From: Sva-07 sp963715825 | Lineage (GTDB): Bacteria > Actinomycetota > Acidimicrobiia > Acidimicrobiales > Ilumatobacteraceae | DNA length: 64,000 nucleotides | Reading direction: 5' to 3' | Assembly: GCA_963715825.1 (NCBI GenBank) | Contig: CAVQSI010000037.1 | Span: 199,480-263,479, forward strand | Shown: in pieces, positions 27,128-37,121 of the stretch | Position numbering within the stretch: position 1 is the first letter of the stretch | Layout of the letters: every line of letters begins with the position of its first letter | Notes under the pieces: generated by a model | Told to the model about the DNA's origin: nothing | Database searches by the model: none | The model's input: the letters and a program-made list of their open reading frames with translations, nothing else | Program-made: the position numbers and the translations under genes

Positions 27128-28045
27128 TCACTCGACCGTGATCACTGGTGCGCCGGTGAAGTCCGACAGCCACTCCTGGGTGATCGCATCGAGCTCGCCG
27201 CTGTCGGTGATCGTGGTGATCGCGGCATCGACACACGCCGTCAGCGGGCTGTCCTTCTCGAGGACGAAGCCGAACTGGTCCGTCGTGCCGCCGGCGTCGG
27301 CGGGGAACTGGCCGATGACCGAGCTGTTCTCGATCTCGACACCGGACACGAACAACGCGGTCGGCAGGTCGAACACCGCAGCGTCGATCTGGTTGGCCTC
27401 GAGCGCCGCCTTGGCGCCGACGTTGTCGTCGTACACGAACGGCTCCTCGTTGGGCTGGATCACGTCGGTGATGAACTGCAGGCTGGTCGTACCGACCTGG
27501 GCGCCGAACTTGACGTCCTTGAGTTCCTCGAGGGTGGTGGCACCGGCGGCCACGGAGTCGTTGAGGGCCACGATGGCCTGGTTGCTCGTGAAGTACGGCA
27601 GCGAGAAGTCGATGTTCTCGCGACGTTCCTCGGTGATCGAGTACTGCTGGAGGTTCATGTCGAAGCTCTTCGCGCCTGGCTGGATCGCCTCGTCGAAGGT
27701 GGTGCGGGTCCACACGACGGCGTCGCCCTCGTAGCCCATCTCGGCAGCGACGGCGAGCGCCACGGCCGCTTCGAAGCCTTCGCCGGTCTCGGGAGCGTCG
27801 TCGATCACCCACGGGAAGAAGGCGGGCTCGCCGGTGGCGATGGTGAGCACACCGTCGTCGATGGTGGCGCTGCAGTCGGCTGCGCCGGCGTCGCCGCCGT
27901 CGGTCGTGTCGCCGGTCGTTTCGCTGGGTGCGGTGGTGGCGTCGGCGGAGTCGCCGCTGTCGTCGTCGCTGCCGCAGGCAGCCAGGACGAGCGCGCCGAC
28001 GGCGATGGCCGGGATGATCCGACGCAGGGCGGGGGAGGGTCGCAT
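27128..28045 (-). CDS. amino acid ABC transporter substrate-binding lipoprotein
   Basis: A 305-residue protein with a signal peptide, lipobox LAACGSDDD, a Thr/Asp/Gly linker and then an SBP_bac_3 domain beginning near GVLTIATGEPAFFPW. WTRTTFDEAIQPGAKSFDMN and SLPYFTSNQAIV are the usual ligand-pocket strands. Polar or acidic amino acids are likely ligands, but specificity is not readable. ATG 28045 has a GAAGGAGAAC site upstream. Confidence 0.92.
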   Translation of the reverse strand: MRPSPALRRIIPAIAVGALVLAACGSDDDSGDSADATTAPSETTGDTTDGGDAGAADCSATIDDGVLTIATGEPAFFPWVIDDAPETGEGFEAAVALAVAAEMGYEGDAVVWTRTTFDEAIQPGAKSFDMNLQQYSITEERRENIDFSLPYFTSNQAIVALNDSVAAGATTLEELKDVKFGAQVGTTSLQFITDVIQPNEEPFVYDDNVGAKAALEANQIDAAVFDLPTALFVSGVEIENSSVIGQFPADAGGTTDQFGFVLEKDSPLTACVDAAITTITDSGELDAITQEWLSDFTGAPVITVE

Positions 28046-28138
28046 GATGTTCTCCTTCGGGTTGTTGTTCACGCAATGGTGAAACTTACTGCCTGGCCTG
28101 ACTGCGCACGCCCTCTTTGTCAGGCCTACGTTCCGTTC

Positions 28139-29209
28139 GTGGCCAAGTCGTCGAGGTCGGATCTCCTCCGCGCCGGCCTCGGCCTGCTCGTGGGATCGCT
28201 GCTGATCGGCGCGGTCTGGTTCCAGCGTGGCACCATCGGCGACGCCCTCGCCGAGATGCGCACGCTGTCGTTCGCCGTGGTCGCTGCGCTCGTGGCGCTC
28301 GGCGTCCTCGAGCGGGCCAGCCGAGCGGACATCGTGCGACGGCTGCTGGGCACGACGTCGTTCGGTCGCTCGCTGACGATTCACGACGTGGGGACGGCGG
28401 CGAGCAAGGGGATACCGCTCGGTGGTCCGTTGGCCACGGGCCTGCGGTGGTCGATCGCCCGTGATGCGTCGGTGCCGACGACCACGTTCACGTCGATGTT
28501 GGTGGCGTACGGGGTCGCCACGACGTTCGTCACCTGGCTGTTGCCGTTCGGTGTACTGGTGGTCGACATCACGCAGCGCCCGGCGACCACGACCGATCTG
28601 GCGATGCTGGCCATCTGCGCAGTGGTCGTCGGTGGCTCGGCGCTGTTCTGGGCGGTCGTGTTGCGTTCGGAGCGCATCACCGCGTGGGTCGTCCGGTTCC
28701 TGCACGCCGTCACCGATCGGGTGACCAGATGGTGGCCGTCGCTCGCTCGGCACGTGGCCGGACACGACCTGGGAGCCGGGCTGCTCGAAGTGCGCACGTC
28801 GCTGCGCGCCGTCGCTGGTCGCCCGGTCGGCTTGCTGCTGCGGACAGCGCTGGCCCAGTCGGTGGGCGCTGTGATCCTGCTCGTGGCGCTACGAGGGCTC
28901 GGTGTCGGCGACGAACTGGGCCTCGTCGAGTTCGCCCGCGTGTTCTTCGTGGTGACCCTGCTGAGCTCGTTCGTGCCGGTTCCCGGCGGTGTCGGCGTGG
29001 TCGAGGCCGGCTTGACCGGCGCGCTCGTCGCTGCTGGCGTCGACTCGTCGACCGCGCTCGCGGGCGTGCTGATCTACCGCCTGCTGACCTACGTCGTGCC
29101 GATCGCTCTCGGCGCCATGCTGTATGCGGCATGGCGGCTCGACGTTGCCCGCCGCCACGAACCCGCCACACCCCGAATCGAACTGCACGAACCGGCGATC
29201 ATCGAATAG
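28139..29209 (+). CDS. flippase-like membrane protein (LPG synthase TM / UPF0104)
   Basis: A 356-residue protein with seven to eight hydrophobic segments and family-typical blocks: TAASKGIPLGGPLATGLRW, FFVVTLLSSFVPVPGGVGVVE and the terminal YRLLTYVVPIALGA. Proteins of this group include the transmembrane part of lysylphosphatidylglycerol synthases and glycolipid flippase-like proteins; no transferase domain is present here. GTG 28139 follows TACGTT by 6 nt (leaderless pattern); an upstream in-frame ATG near 28076 is less likely. The stop TAG forms the first bases of the dapA-leader -10 box. Confidence 0.85.
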   Translation: MAKSSRSDLLRAGLGLLVGSLLIGAVWFQRGTIGDALAEMRTLSFAVVAALVALGVLERASRADIVRRLLGTTSFGRSLTIHDVGTAASKGIPLGGPLATGLRWSIARDASVPTTTFTSMLVAYGVATTFVTWLLPFGVLVVDITQRPATTTDLAMLAICAVVVGGSALFWAVVLRSERITAWVVRFLHAVTDRVTRWWPSLARHVAGHDLGAGLLEVRTSLRAVAGRPVGLLLRTALAQSVGAVILLVALRGLGVGDELGLVEFARVFFVVTLLSSFVPVPGGVGVVEAGLTGALVAAGVDSSTALAGVLIYRLLTYVVPIALGAMLYAAWRLDVARRHEPATPRIELHEPAIIE

Positions 29210-29212
29210 GTT
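29207..29212 (+). promoter_or_regulatory. -10 box for the dapA leader ORF, overlapping a stop codon
   Basis: TAGGTT begins at the TAG stop of the flippase gene and lies 7 nt before a GTG at 29220. No convincing -35 is visible. Transcription would start at or next to the GTG, producing a leaderless small ORF ahead of dapA. Confidence 0.5.
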
Positions 29213-29219
29213 GCGGTCC

Positions 29220-29276
29220 GTGAATTGCACGACGACCGGCCAACGCTCCGATTCTCCCACCGGCTGGTGGCGTTGA
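29220..29276 (+). CDS. possible leader peptide of dapA
   Basis: GTG 29220 opens an 18-codon frame encoding VNCTTTGQRSDSPTGWWR whose TGA overlaps the dapA ATG as TGATG. The frame starts where the promoter would start transcription, and the overlap would force reinitiation into dapA. Two adjacent Trp codons and one Cys codon sit in it, but no Lys codon, so classical lysine attenuation is not suggested. Confidence 0.45.
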   Translation: MNCTTTGQRSDSPTGWWR

Positions 29277-30166
29277 TGGCACGGTTCGGCACGGTGCTCA
29301 CCGCGATGGTCACCCCCTTCGACGAGGCGGGCGAACTCGACGTCGACGCGGCCGTGTCGCTCGCGAAGTGGCTCGTCGAACAGGGCAACGACGGTCTCGT
29401 CGTCTCGGGCACCACCGGCGAGTCGCCCACGCTGTCGATCGACGAGAAGCTCACCCTGTTCGAGGCGGTCGTGAACGCCGTCACCGTGCCGGTCATCGCC
29501 GGCACGACCGGATCGAACACCCGCCACGACATCGGCCTCACCGAGGAGGCCGGTCACCTCGGCGTCGCCGGCATCCTCGGCGTGTGCCCCTTCTACAGTC
29601 GCCCCTCGCAGGCCGGGCTCGAGACGCACTTCCGGGCGATCGCCACGTCGACCGACCTGCCGCTCGTGCTGTACGACATCCCCAAGCGAACCGGCCGCAA
29701 GATCGACAGCACCACCCTGGTGCGACTCGCGAACGACGTGCCGAACATCGTCGCCCTGAAGGACGCCGCCGGGAACCCGGGCGCCACCGCCGCCGTGGCG
29801 GCCAACACGCCCGACGACTTCGAGATCTACTCGGGTGACGACTCGATGACGCTGTCGCTGCTGGCCATCGGTGCCGTCGGCGCGATCGGGGTGGCCACGC
29901 ACTGGTGCGCTCCCGACCACGTCGAGATGTTCGACGCCTGGAACCGCGGCGACGCCGACCTGGCCCGGCGGATCAACGCTCGCCAGCTGGAGAGCTACGA
30001 GTTCGAGACCAGCGACGAGGCGCCGAACCCGGTACCGTCGAAGGCCATGTTGAGAACGCTCGGTCATGCTGTCGGGGAATGCAGGTCCCCGATGGGGCCG
30101 ACACCCCACGGACTCGAACACGCCGCCCGCGGCGTCTACGAACGCCTGGTCGCCGCCCGTGGCTGA
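29276..30166 (+). CDS. dapA: 4-hydroxy-tetrahydrodipicolinate synthase
   Basis: A 296-residue TIM-barrel aldolase condensing pyruvate with aspartate semialdehyde, the first committed step to diaminopimelate and lysine. Diagnostic blocks are VSGTTGESPTLS, the Tyr of LVLYDIPKRTGRKI and the Schiff-base Lys in IVALKDAAGNP (about residue 161). ATG 29276 gives the family N-terminus MARFGTVLTAMVTPF. Its end overlaps the start of rnj by 8 bp. Confidence 0.95.
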   Translation: MARFGTVLTAMVTPFDEAGELDVDAAVSLAKWLVEQGNDGLVVSGTTGESPTLSIDEKLTLFEAVVNAVTVPVIAGTTGSNTRHDIGLTEEAGHLGVAGILGVCPFYSRPSQAGLETHFRAIATSTDLPLVLYDIPKRTGRKIDSTTLVRLANDVPNIVALKDAAGNPGATAAVAANTPDDFEIYSGDDSMTLSLLAIGAVGAIGVATHWCAPDHVEMFDAWNRGDADLARRINARQLESYEFETSDEAPNPVPSKAMLRTLGHAVGECRSPMGPTPHGLEHAARGVYERLVAARG

Positions 30167-31910
30167 CCGTTCCGTCGCCCGTCTCGCTCCTGGCGCCATC
30201 GATCCCAGCGTCCCCGTCCGCATCGTGTTCCTCGGCGGTCTGGGCGAGATCGGCCGGAACTGCATGGCGATCGAACAGGGCGCCGCCGACGACCCCGACC
30301 GCACGATCATCATGATCGACTGCGGGCTCATGTTCCCCGAGGCGAACATGCACGGCGTGGACCTGATCCTGCCGGACTTCACGTACCTGCGTGAGAACGC
30401 CAACCGCATCCAGGCAATCGTGTTGACCCACGGTCACGAGGATCACGTCGGCGCCATCCAGTACCTCCTGCGCGACCACGACGGCATCGGCGACCTCCGC
30501 GACGACCCATTGCCCACCTACGGCTCTCGGCTGGCCCTCGGGATCGCCCGTAACCGCATCGAGGAAGCGGGCCTGATGCCGAGGATCGACATGCGGCCCG
30601 TCACCGACGGCGACATGATCGACATCGGATCGCTGCGCGTCGAGTTCATCCCGGTCACCCACTCCGTCCCCCACGCGCATGCGATCGCGGTCCACACCGC
30701 GCAGGGCGTCGTGCTGCATTCGGGCGACTACAAGATCGACCTCACCCCGGTCGACTCGCGGCGCACCGACCTCGCCCGCATCGGGCAGCTCGCGAAGGGT
30801 CCCGGGATCCGGCTGCTGATGGCCGACTCGACCAACGCCGAAGAGGCCGGCTACTCGCCGAGCGAGACCAGCGTCGGCTCGGTGCTCACCGGGCTGTTCG
30901 CCGCCCACCGCGACCGTCGCATCGTCACGGCGAGCTTCGCCAGCCACCTGCACCGCATCCAGCAGATCGCCGATGCGGCGATGGCCGATGGCCGCAAGAT
31001 CGCCACGCTCGGGCTGAGCATGAAGAAGAACATGCGTCTCGGGCGGGAGCTGAAGATCCTCGACATCCCCGAATCCGCGATCATCGACATCGAGGAGATC
31101 GACAAGTACGAGCCGGGTCAGATCTGCATCATCTCGACCGGGTCGCAGGGCGAGCCGATGTCGGCGCTCGGGCTGATGGCTCGTGGCGAGAGCAAGTGGT
31201 TGAAGCTCGGCGAGCACGACACGGTGGTGCTGTCGAGTCATGCCATCCCCGGCAACGAGAGCAACGTCAACGCCGTCATCGACGGGCTGATCCGCATGGG
31301 TGCCGAGGTCGTGCACTCCGGCATCCTCGACGTCCACGCGACGGGCCACGCCCAGGCCGACGAGATCAAGACGTACCTGTCGATCGTCAACCCCGAGTGG
31401 TACGTGCCGATCCACGGCGAGTACCGCCACATGGTCGCCAACGCGAAGCTCGGCGAGCTGATGGGAGTCCCGCACGACCGGGTGATCCTGTGCGAGGACG
31501 GCGACGTGCTCGAGCTGAACGCCGACGAGCTGCGCCCGGTGGGGCGCGTGCCGTCGGGCTATCTGTACGTCGACGGCATCGTCGGCGACGTCGGCCAAGG
31601 TGTGCTGCGCGACCGTCAGAAGCTCGCCGAGGAGGGCGTGGTCGTCGTCGTGGTGACCGTGGACATCCAGACCGGCAAGGTGCTCGTCGGGCCAGAGATC
31701 ATCACCCGCGGGTGGGTCTACGCCCCCGAGGCCGAGGACCTCCTGGACGAAGCCTGCGACACGATCGCCGATGCCGTCGAGACGTCGCTGGGCAAGGGGA
31801 TCCGCGACGTCGAGGCGCTCGAGCGCGACGTGCGCCGCGCCGCCGGCAAGTTCGTCAGCGAGCGCACCAAGCGTCGGCCGATGATCGTGCCCGTCGTCAT
31901 GGAGGCCTGA
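30159..31910 (+). CDS. rnj: ribonuclease J
   Basis: A 583-residue metallo-beta-lactamase/beta-CASP nuclease with 5'-3' exo- and endonuclease activity in mRNA decay and rRNA maturation. FLGGLGEIGRNC opens the fold, HGHEDHVG (about residue 90) is the metal site and LHSGDYKID a further ligand. ISTGSQGEP and SSHAIPGNE belong to the beta-CASP part, HATGHAQADE is the C-terminal histidine motif, and a C-terminal domain follows. GTG 30159 overlaps dapA. The dapA-rnj pairing is common in actinomycetes. Confidence 0.95.
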   Translation: MADRSVARLAPGAIDPSVPVRIVFLGGLGEIGRNCMAIEQGAADDPDRTIIMIDCGLMFPEANMHGVDLILPDFTYLRENANRIQAIVLTHGHEDHVGAIQYLLRDHDGIGDLRDDPLPTYGSRLALGIARNRIEEAGLMPRIDMRPVTDGDMIDIGSLRVEFIPVTHSVPHAHAIAVHTAQGVVLHSGDYKIDLTPVDSRRTDLARIGQLAKGPGIRLLMADSTNAEEAGYSPSETSVGSVLTGLFAAHRDRRIVTASFASHLHRIQQIADAAMADGRKIATLGLSMKKNMRLGRELKILDIPESAIIDIEEIDKYEPGQICIISTGSQGEPMSALGLMARGESKWLKLGEHDTVVLSSHAIPGNESNVNAVIDGLIRMGAEVVHSGILDVHATGHAQADEIKTYLSIVNPEWYVPIHGEYRHMVANAKLGELMGVPHDRVILCEDGDVLELNADELRPVGRVPSGYLYVDGIVGDVGQGVLRDRQKLAEEGVVVVVVTVDIQTGKVLVGPEIITRGWVYAPEAEDLLDEACDTIADAVETSLGKGIRDVEALERDVRRAAGKFVSERTKRRPMIVPVVMEA

Positions 31911-31913
31911 GCG

Positions 31914-32423
31914 TTGAAGTCAGTTGCCGTGGCGGTGCTGCTCGCCGCAGCGATCGTGGGATGCGCAGGCGATGACGACGATGGTGACGGCCAGTCGGTC
32001 AGCGACTCGTTCGTCGCGACGATCCGCCCGGCGATCGAGGCGGTCGAAGCCGAACTCGGGCCCGGTCAGGAGTTCTTCGAAGTCACGGCCAACGAACTCG
32101 TGACGAACCTCTTCGTCGCCGTCGACGATGCCACCGCTGCGATTCCCTACGTGTATCTCGACGGCGAGCTGCAACCGCCGGCGCCGACGCTCACCGGGGC
32201 GTCGGGCTTCACGTTCAGCGCCGATGCCGTCGACTTCGACGAGGACAGCGTCCTCGACGCCGTCAACGAGGAACTCACCGACTCGACGATCGAGGCGTTC
32301 AGCATCGAGGCCGGCGCCGGTGGAGTGGTGCGCTACGTGGTGTCGACGCTGTCACCCGAGGGAGGCCGCCTCGACGTGACCGTCGCCGCCGACGGCACCG
32401 TCCTCGAAGTCGACCCCCTCTGA
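31914..32423 (+). CDS. small secreted lipoprotein, function unknown
   Basis: A 169-residue protein from TTG 31914, three bases after the rnj stop. A hydrophobic signal with a lipobox-like IVGCAG is followed by an acidic linker (DDDDGDGQ). The remainder alternates strands and helices, resembling small beta-rich binding modules, and no catalytic motif is seen. The position directly behind rnj suggests cotranscription. TTG was chosen because it directly precedes the signal peptide; no ATG or GTG fits. Confidence 0.75.
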   Translation: MKSVAVAVLLAAAIVGCAGDDDDGDGQSVSDSFVATIRPAIEAVEAELGPGQEFFEVTANELVTNLFVAVDDATAAIPYVYLDGELQPPAPTLTGASGFTFSADAVDFDEDSVLDAVNEELTDSTIEAFSIEAGAGGVVRYVVSTLSPEGGRLDVTVAADGTVLEVDPL

Positions 32424-32545
32424 CGGGCGGGTACCGCTGCCGATGAGCGGGCGCATCACCTCGCCCTCGAACGGGAGTTCGAACGGCCGCCACGTGAAGG
32501 GGTCACGGTTGGGGGTGAGGCGGGGTTGGTACCGTGTACGACGTC

Positions 32546-35151
32546 ATGTCCACGTGGGGTGCCTCCAAGAAGAAGTCGTCGTCGGCCGCCAAGAAGTCGA
32601 CGCCCAAGAAGGGTTCGACGACGTCTGCGAACACCTCGGCCAGAAGTGCCACCGGCAAGGCTGCAACCAGCAGAGCCGCGACCGGCAAGGCGTCGTCGAA
32701 GGCGGCCGGGAACGTCCGCGACCTGACGCCGCCGAAGGGTTCGAACTCGCGGCGCGACCAGGCGACCGCCGAGCTTCGCCAGGCTGTCGGCGGCCGCGAG
32801 CACGAGTTCGTCGGGATCGCGCTGATCGGTGTGGCAGTCCTGCTGGGGCTCGCCGTCTACATGGACCTCGCCGGTCCGCTGGGACGCGGCATCGAAACCC
32901 TGGCCGGATGGTTGTTCGGGTTGGGTCGCTACGCCGTGCCCGCCATGCTCGTCGCGGTCGGTGTGTCGCTGCTGCGCAAAGGCCGCTCCGCCAGCCCGTT
33001 CCAGCTGGCGATCGGTTGGTCGCTGATGTCGCTCGCGATCCTCGGCCTCCTGCAGGTGGCGCGAGGCGCCGAGCAACTCGGCGACGCCGCCGACAACGTC
33101 TCCGATGCCGGCGGTTGGATCGGCGCACTGGTCGGGGCGCCTCTCGAAGCGCTCCTGGGCACCGCCGGCGCCGCCGTGCTACTGGTCACCGCCTTTGCCG
33201 GCGGCGCGCTGCTGGTCACGCGCACGTCGATCAAGACCTTCGCCCAGCAGACCGGGGGCTTCCTGGCTGCGGTCGGCGCCCCGCTGGGACGCGCTGCGAA
33301 GTCGGGCATCAGCAACATCTCGACGCTGAACAGCGACCGCGAGGCCGACGCTGCTGCTCGTTCCGACGATGTCGCAGTGGCCGGCGAGGCGTCGTCACTG
33401 TCGCCCGGGCTGTACGACTTCGCCGCCGAGGGCGACGAACTCGGCGGTGGCGAGCTGCCGCCACCGAAGCCGCGTCGCACGCGCAAGCCGAAGATCGACA
33501 CCGGTAGCCAGCCGTCGGCGGCCGTCGTCGGCGATGGCGCCCAGGTCGGCGAGTGGGTGCTGCCGCCGATGACGTTCCTCGATCGCCCGGGCGAACAGAC
33601 CATCGATCGCAAGGCCGTCGAAGCGCGCGGCCGGATGCTGCACGAGTCGCTGGCGTCACACGGCGTCGAGACCACGTTGCTCGGCATGACCGTCGGCCCG
33701 ACGGTCACGCGCTACGAGCTCGAACTCGGTCCCGGCGTCAAGGTCGCGCGGGTCACCAGCCTCCAGAAGGACATCGCCTATGCGATGGCGGCGGTCGACG
33801 TGCGCATCCTCGCGCCGATCCCCGGTCGCTCCGCGATCGGCGTCGAGGTGCCGAACCACCAGCGCCAGCTCGTCGCGCTCGGCGACCTGCTCACATCGCC
33901 CGAGGCGGCGAAGGCGACCAACCCGCTCGAGGTGGCCATCGGCAAGGACATCGCCGGCAAGGCGGTGTTCCTCGACCTCGCCGCCACACCGCACATGCTC
34001 ATCGCGGGCGCCACCGGCGCCGGCAAATCCAGCGGCATCAACTGCATCATCACCTCGCTGCTGATGCGCACCACGCCCGACGACGTGCGCCTCATCCTGA
34101 TCGACCCCAAGCAGGTCGAGATGGGCCAGTACGCCCGCCTGCCGCACCTGCTCACCCAGCCGGTCACCAACCCGAAGAAGGCCGCCAACGCCCTCGGCTG
34201 GGCGGTCAAGGAGATGGAGCGTCGCTACGACGTGCTGTCGGAGCTGGGCTACCGCGACATCACCGGCTACAACAAGGCGTTCGCGAAGGGCCAGATCCAG
34301 CCGCCGCTGGGCACCGAGCTCGAGTACGAGCACATGCCGTACATCGTGGTGGTGGTCGACGAGCTCAACGACCTGATGATGGTCGCCGCCCGCGACGTCG
34401 AGGAGTCGATCACCCGCATCGCCCAGAAGGCCCGTGCGGTCGGCATCCACCTGATCGTGGCCACGCAGCGGCCGTCGGTCAACGTGATCACCGGCGTCAT
34501 CAAGGCCAACATCCCCGCCCGGATGGCCTTTGCCGTCTCCAGCCTCACCGACAGCCGGGTGATCCTCGACCAGCCCGGCGCCGAGAAGCTCGTCGGCAAG
34601 GGCGACATGCTGCTGCTGCCCGGGAACTCGTCGGTCGCCAACCGCATCCAGGGTTCGTTCGTGAGCGAGGACGAGGTCCGCCAGGTCGTCGCCCACTGGC
34701 GGTCGCAGGCACCCGAGCCGGTGTACTCCAACGACGTCGAGTCCGGCGGCGACGGTGGCGACGGTGGCGACGAGAGCCGAGCCGGTTCGGGACCACCGGC
34801 GCTGGTGCCGCCGCGCGGCGGCCCCAGTGGTGGCACCGCTGCCGGTGCAGCCGGCTCGATGGCGTCGTTCGAGACCTCGACGTCACCTCCGACGCCAACG
34901 CGTTCTCCGCCGGCGACGACGACGAGGACACCGCGATGATGCGCCAGGCGATGGAACTGGTCGTGCGCAGCCAGCTCGGGTCGACGTCGATGCTGCAACG
35001 CAAGCTGAAGGTCGGCTTCGCCCGTGCCGGTCGGATCATGGACCTGCTCGAACAGCGCGGTGTGGTCGGCCCCAGCGAGGGCTCGAAGGCCCGGGCCGTG
35101 CTGATGACCGTCGAAGAGTTCGAACTGCTCCAGCAGAACGGCCAGGTCTGA
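32546..35151 (+). CDS. ftsK: DNA translocase FtsK/SpoIIIE (frameshifted near the C-terminus)
   Basis: About 865 residues in total. A Lys/Ser/Thr-rich N-terminus is followed by four membrane helices (residues about 85-240), a linker and the RecA-like motor with Walker A GATGAGKSS and Walker B VVVVDELNDLMM. It then has KARAVGIHLIVATQRPSV and the DNA-reading gamma winged helix (SMLQRKLKVGFARAGRIMD). The motor frame would stop at 34939; the gamma domain is in another frame reaching 35151, so a base was lost or two gained near 34850-34866. The protein pumps chromosomal DNA at the division septum. ATG 32546 is preferred over GTG 32534. Confidence 0.9.
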
Positions 35152-35183
35152 TCCGACCCCGCCCGCAGTGGCATCATGGTCCG

Positions 35184-36134
35184 ATGCCCGCACCCGTCGT
35201 TCGTGAGTTCACCCCCGAGTTGACCGACATCGCCCACGGGTTGAGGTTCCCCGAGGGCCCGATCGCCATGCCGGATGGGTCGGTGGTCGTGGTCGAGATG
35301 TTCGGTCCTCGACTCACCCGCATTCACCCTGACGGCTCCACCGACACGATCGCCGAGATCCCCGGGGGCCCGAACGGGGCGGCCGTCGGCCCCGATGGTG
35401 CCATCTACGTCTGCAACAACGGTGGCGTCTTCACGCCGGTCGACTTCGGCGGGATGATGTTCCCCGGCCCCTTCGACCCGGACCGCTACCTCGGCGGGAG
35501 CATCCAACGCGTCGACGTTCACGACGGCACGGTCACCGACCTGTACACCGAGTGCGACGGCCACCCGCTGCGCGGCCCCAACGACCTCGTCATGGACGGC
35601 CACGGCGGGTTCTGGTTCACCGACCACGGCATCCGTGACACCGCGACACGGCGTGCCGACCTGTCGGGCATCTACTACGGCCGTGTCGACGGCAGCGGCA
35701 TCACCGAGGTCGTGTTCCCGACCGATTCGCCCAACGGCATCGGTTTGTCCCCCGACACCGACACGCTCTACTGGACCGAGACCCACAACGGTCGGGTCCA
35801 TCGACGCACCATCACCGAACCGGGTGACGTGCTCGCTCCCGCTCCACTCGATCTGTCCGCTGTGCTCTACGGCTTCCCTGGCTACCAGTTGCTCGACTCG
35901 CTCGCCGTCGATGCCGAGGGCTGGATCTGCGTGGCGACGCTGGTCAACGGTGGTATCACGGCGATCTCGCCCGACGGCAGCGAGGTCGAGTTCTACGAGA
36001 CCGGCGATCCGATGACCACCAACATCTGTTTCGGGGGCGACGATCTCCGCACCGCCTACGTGACGTGTTCGAGCTCGGGGCGGTTGGTGTCGTTCCGCTG
36101 GCCCCGCCCAGGCCTCCGCCTCGCTCACCAATGA
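35184..36134 (+). CDS. SMP-30/gluconolactonase-like six-blade propeller protein
   Basis: A 316-residue SGL-domain protein. Repeats of the type FPEGPIAMPDGSVVVVE, GPNDLVMDGHGGFWFTDHG and SPNGIGLSPDTDTLYWTET give the metal ligands (Glu, Asn, Asn, Asp) of lactonases in this fold. It probably hydrolyses a sugar lactone or a related ester. CATCAT lies 6 nt before ATG 35184. The stop overlaps the next gene as ATGA, so the two products are probably made in fixed ratio. Confidence 0.87.
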   Translation: MPAPVVREFTPELTDIAHGLRFPEGPIAMPDGSVVVVEMFGPRLTRIHPDGSTDTIAEIPGGPNGAAVGPDGAIYVCNNGGVFTPVDFGGMMFPGPFDPDRYLGGSIQRVDVHDGTVTDLYTECDGHPLRGPNDLVMDGHGGFWFTDHGIRDTATRRADLSGIYYGRVDGSGITEVVFPTDSPNGIGLSPDTDTLYWTETHNGRVHRRTITEPGDVLAPAPLDLSAVLYGFPGYQLLDSLAVDAEGWICVATLVNGGITAISPDGSEVEFYETGDPMTTNICFGGDDLRTAYVTCSSSGRLVSFRWPRPGLRLAHQ

Positions 36135-37081
36135 TCCCGATCATCGACCTCGACAAGGTCACCGAGGGCTCGACCGATGATCGCCGCACCGTCGCCAGGG
36201 AGATCGACCGGGCCTGCCGCGACGTGGGGTTCTTCACGGTCGTCGGCCACGGGGTCGGCGACGGGACGATCGAGACACTTCGCCGGGAGGCACTCGCGTT
36301 CTTCGACCTGCCACTCGCCGACCGCCTCGCGGTGGCGATGCCGGAGCCGGGCTACCCCTACGGGTACAGCCCGATCGAGGCCGAGGCGCTGAACCGCTCG
36401 ATCGGCGGCGAGGCGGCGCCCGACGCGAAGGAGACCTTCAACATCGGGCCCATCGATCCGCCGCCGCGCCCGCTGGACCAGATGGACGACCCCGACGAGC
36501 GAGCGGTGTACGCCCCCAACCTGTGGCCGGCGGCGCTGCCGTCGCTGCGGCCGGCGGCGGAGCAGTACTACCGGGCGATGTCGCGACTGTCGCGGCACCT
36601 CATGGAGGGCTTCGCGCTGGCGCTCGACCTCCCCGGCGACACCTTCGAACCACTGATCGATCGGCCCGGCTCGGCGCTTCGCTTCGCGCACTACCCGGCG
36701 CTCGACACCGGTGGTCTCGGCGAGGGCCGGTTCCGGGCGGGCGCGCACACCGACTACGGCACCCTCACGGTGCTGTGGACCGACGGCGAGCCGGGCCTGC
36801 AGGTGCTCACCGACCGCGGCTGGACCGACGTCGAGCCGGTCGACGGCGGGTTGATCGTGAACCTGGGTGACCTGATGGCGCGTTGGACCAACGATCGCTG
36901 GCGTTCGACGATGCACCGCGTCGTGCCGGCCGGCGGCGGCCGCCGGCTGTCGATCCCGTTCTTCCACAACGCCAACTGGGATGCCCGTATCGAGTGCATC
37001 GTCGGGCGAACCGAATCCGCCCGGTATCCGCCGACGACCGCCGGGCGTCACCTGATGGAGAAGTTCCGCTCGACGCAGTGA
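36131..37081 (+). CDS. isopenicillin N synthase-like 2-oxoglutarate/Fe(II) oxygenase
   Basis: A 316-residue DIOX_N plus 2OG-FeII_Oxy protein. The N-terminus PIIDLDKV and GFFTVVGHGV are typical. Iron ligands are His and Asp of GAHTDYGTLT and His of STMHRVV, and Arg/Ser of GRRLSIPFF would hold 2-oxoglutarate. The substrate is unknown; the family covers tailoring oxygenases of small molecules. Coupled translation with the lactonase-like gene suggests a shared pathway. Confidence 0.9.
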   Translation: MIPIIDLDKVTEGSTDDRRTVAREIDRACRDVGFFTVVGHGVGDGTIETLRREALAFFDLPLADRLAVAMPEPGYPYGYSPIEAEALNRSIGGEAAPDAKETFNIGPIDPPPRPLDQMDDPDERAVYAPNLWPAALPSLRPAAEQYYRAMSRLSRHLMEGFALALDLPGDTFEPLIDRPGSALRFAHYPALDTGGLGEGRFRAGAHTDYGTLTVLWTDGEPGLQVLTDRGWTDVEPVDGGLIVNLGDLMARWTNDRWRSTMHRVVPAGGGRRLSIPFFHNANWDARIECIVGRTESARYPPTTAGRHLMEKFRSTQ

Positions 37082-37121
37082 CACGGTCCGGCACGAGCCC
37101 GGCGAGGTAGCGTGGAGGATC

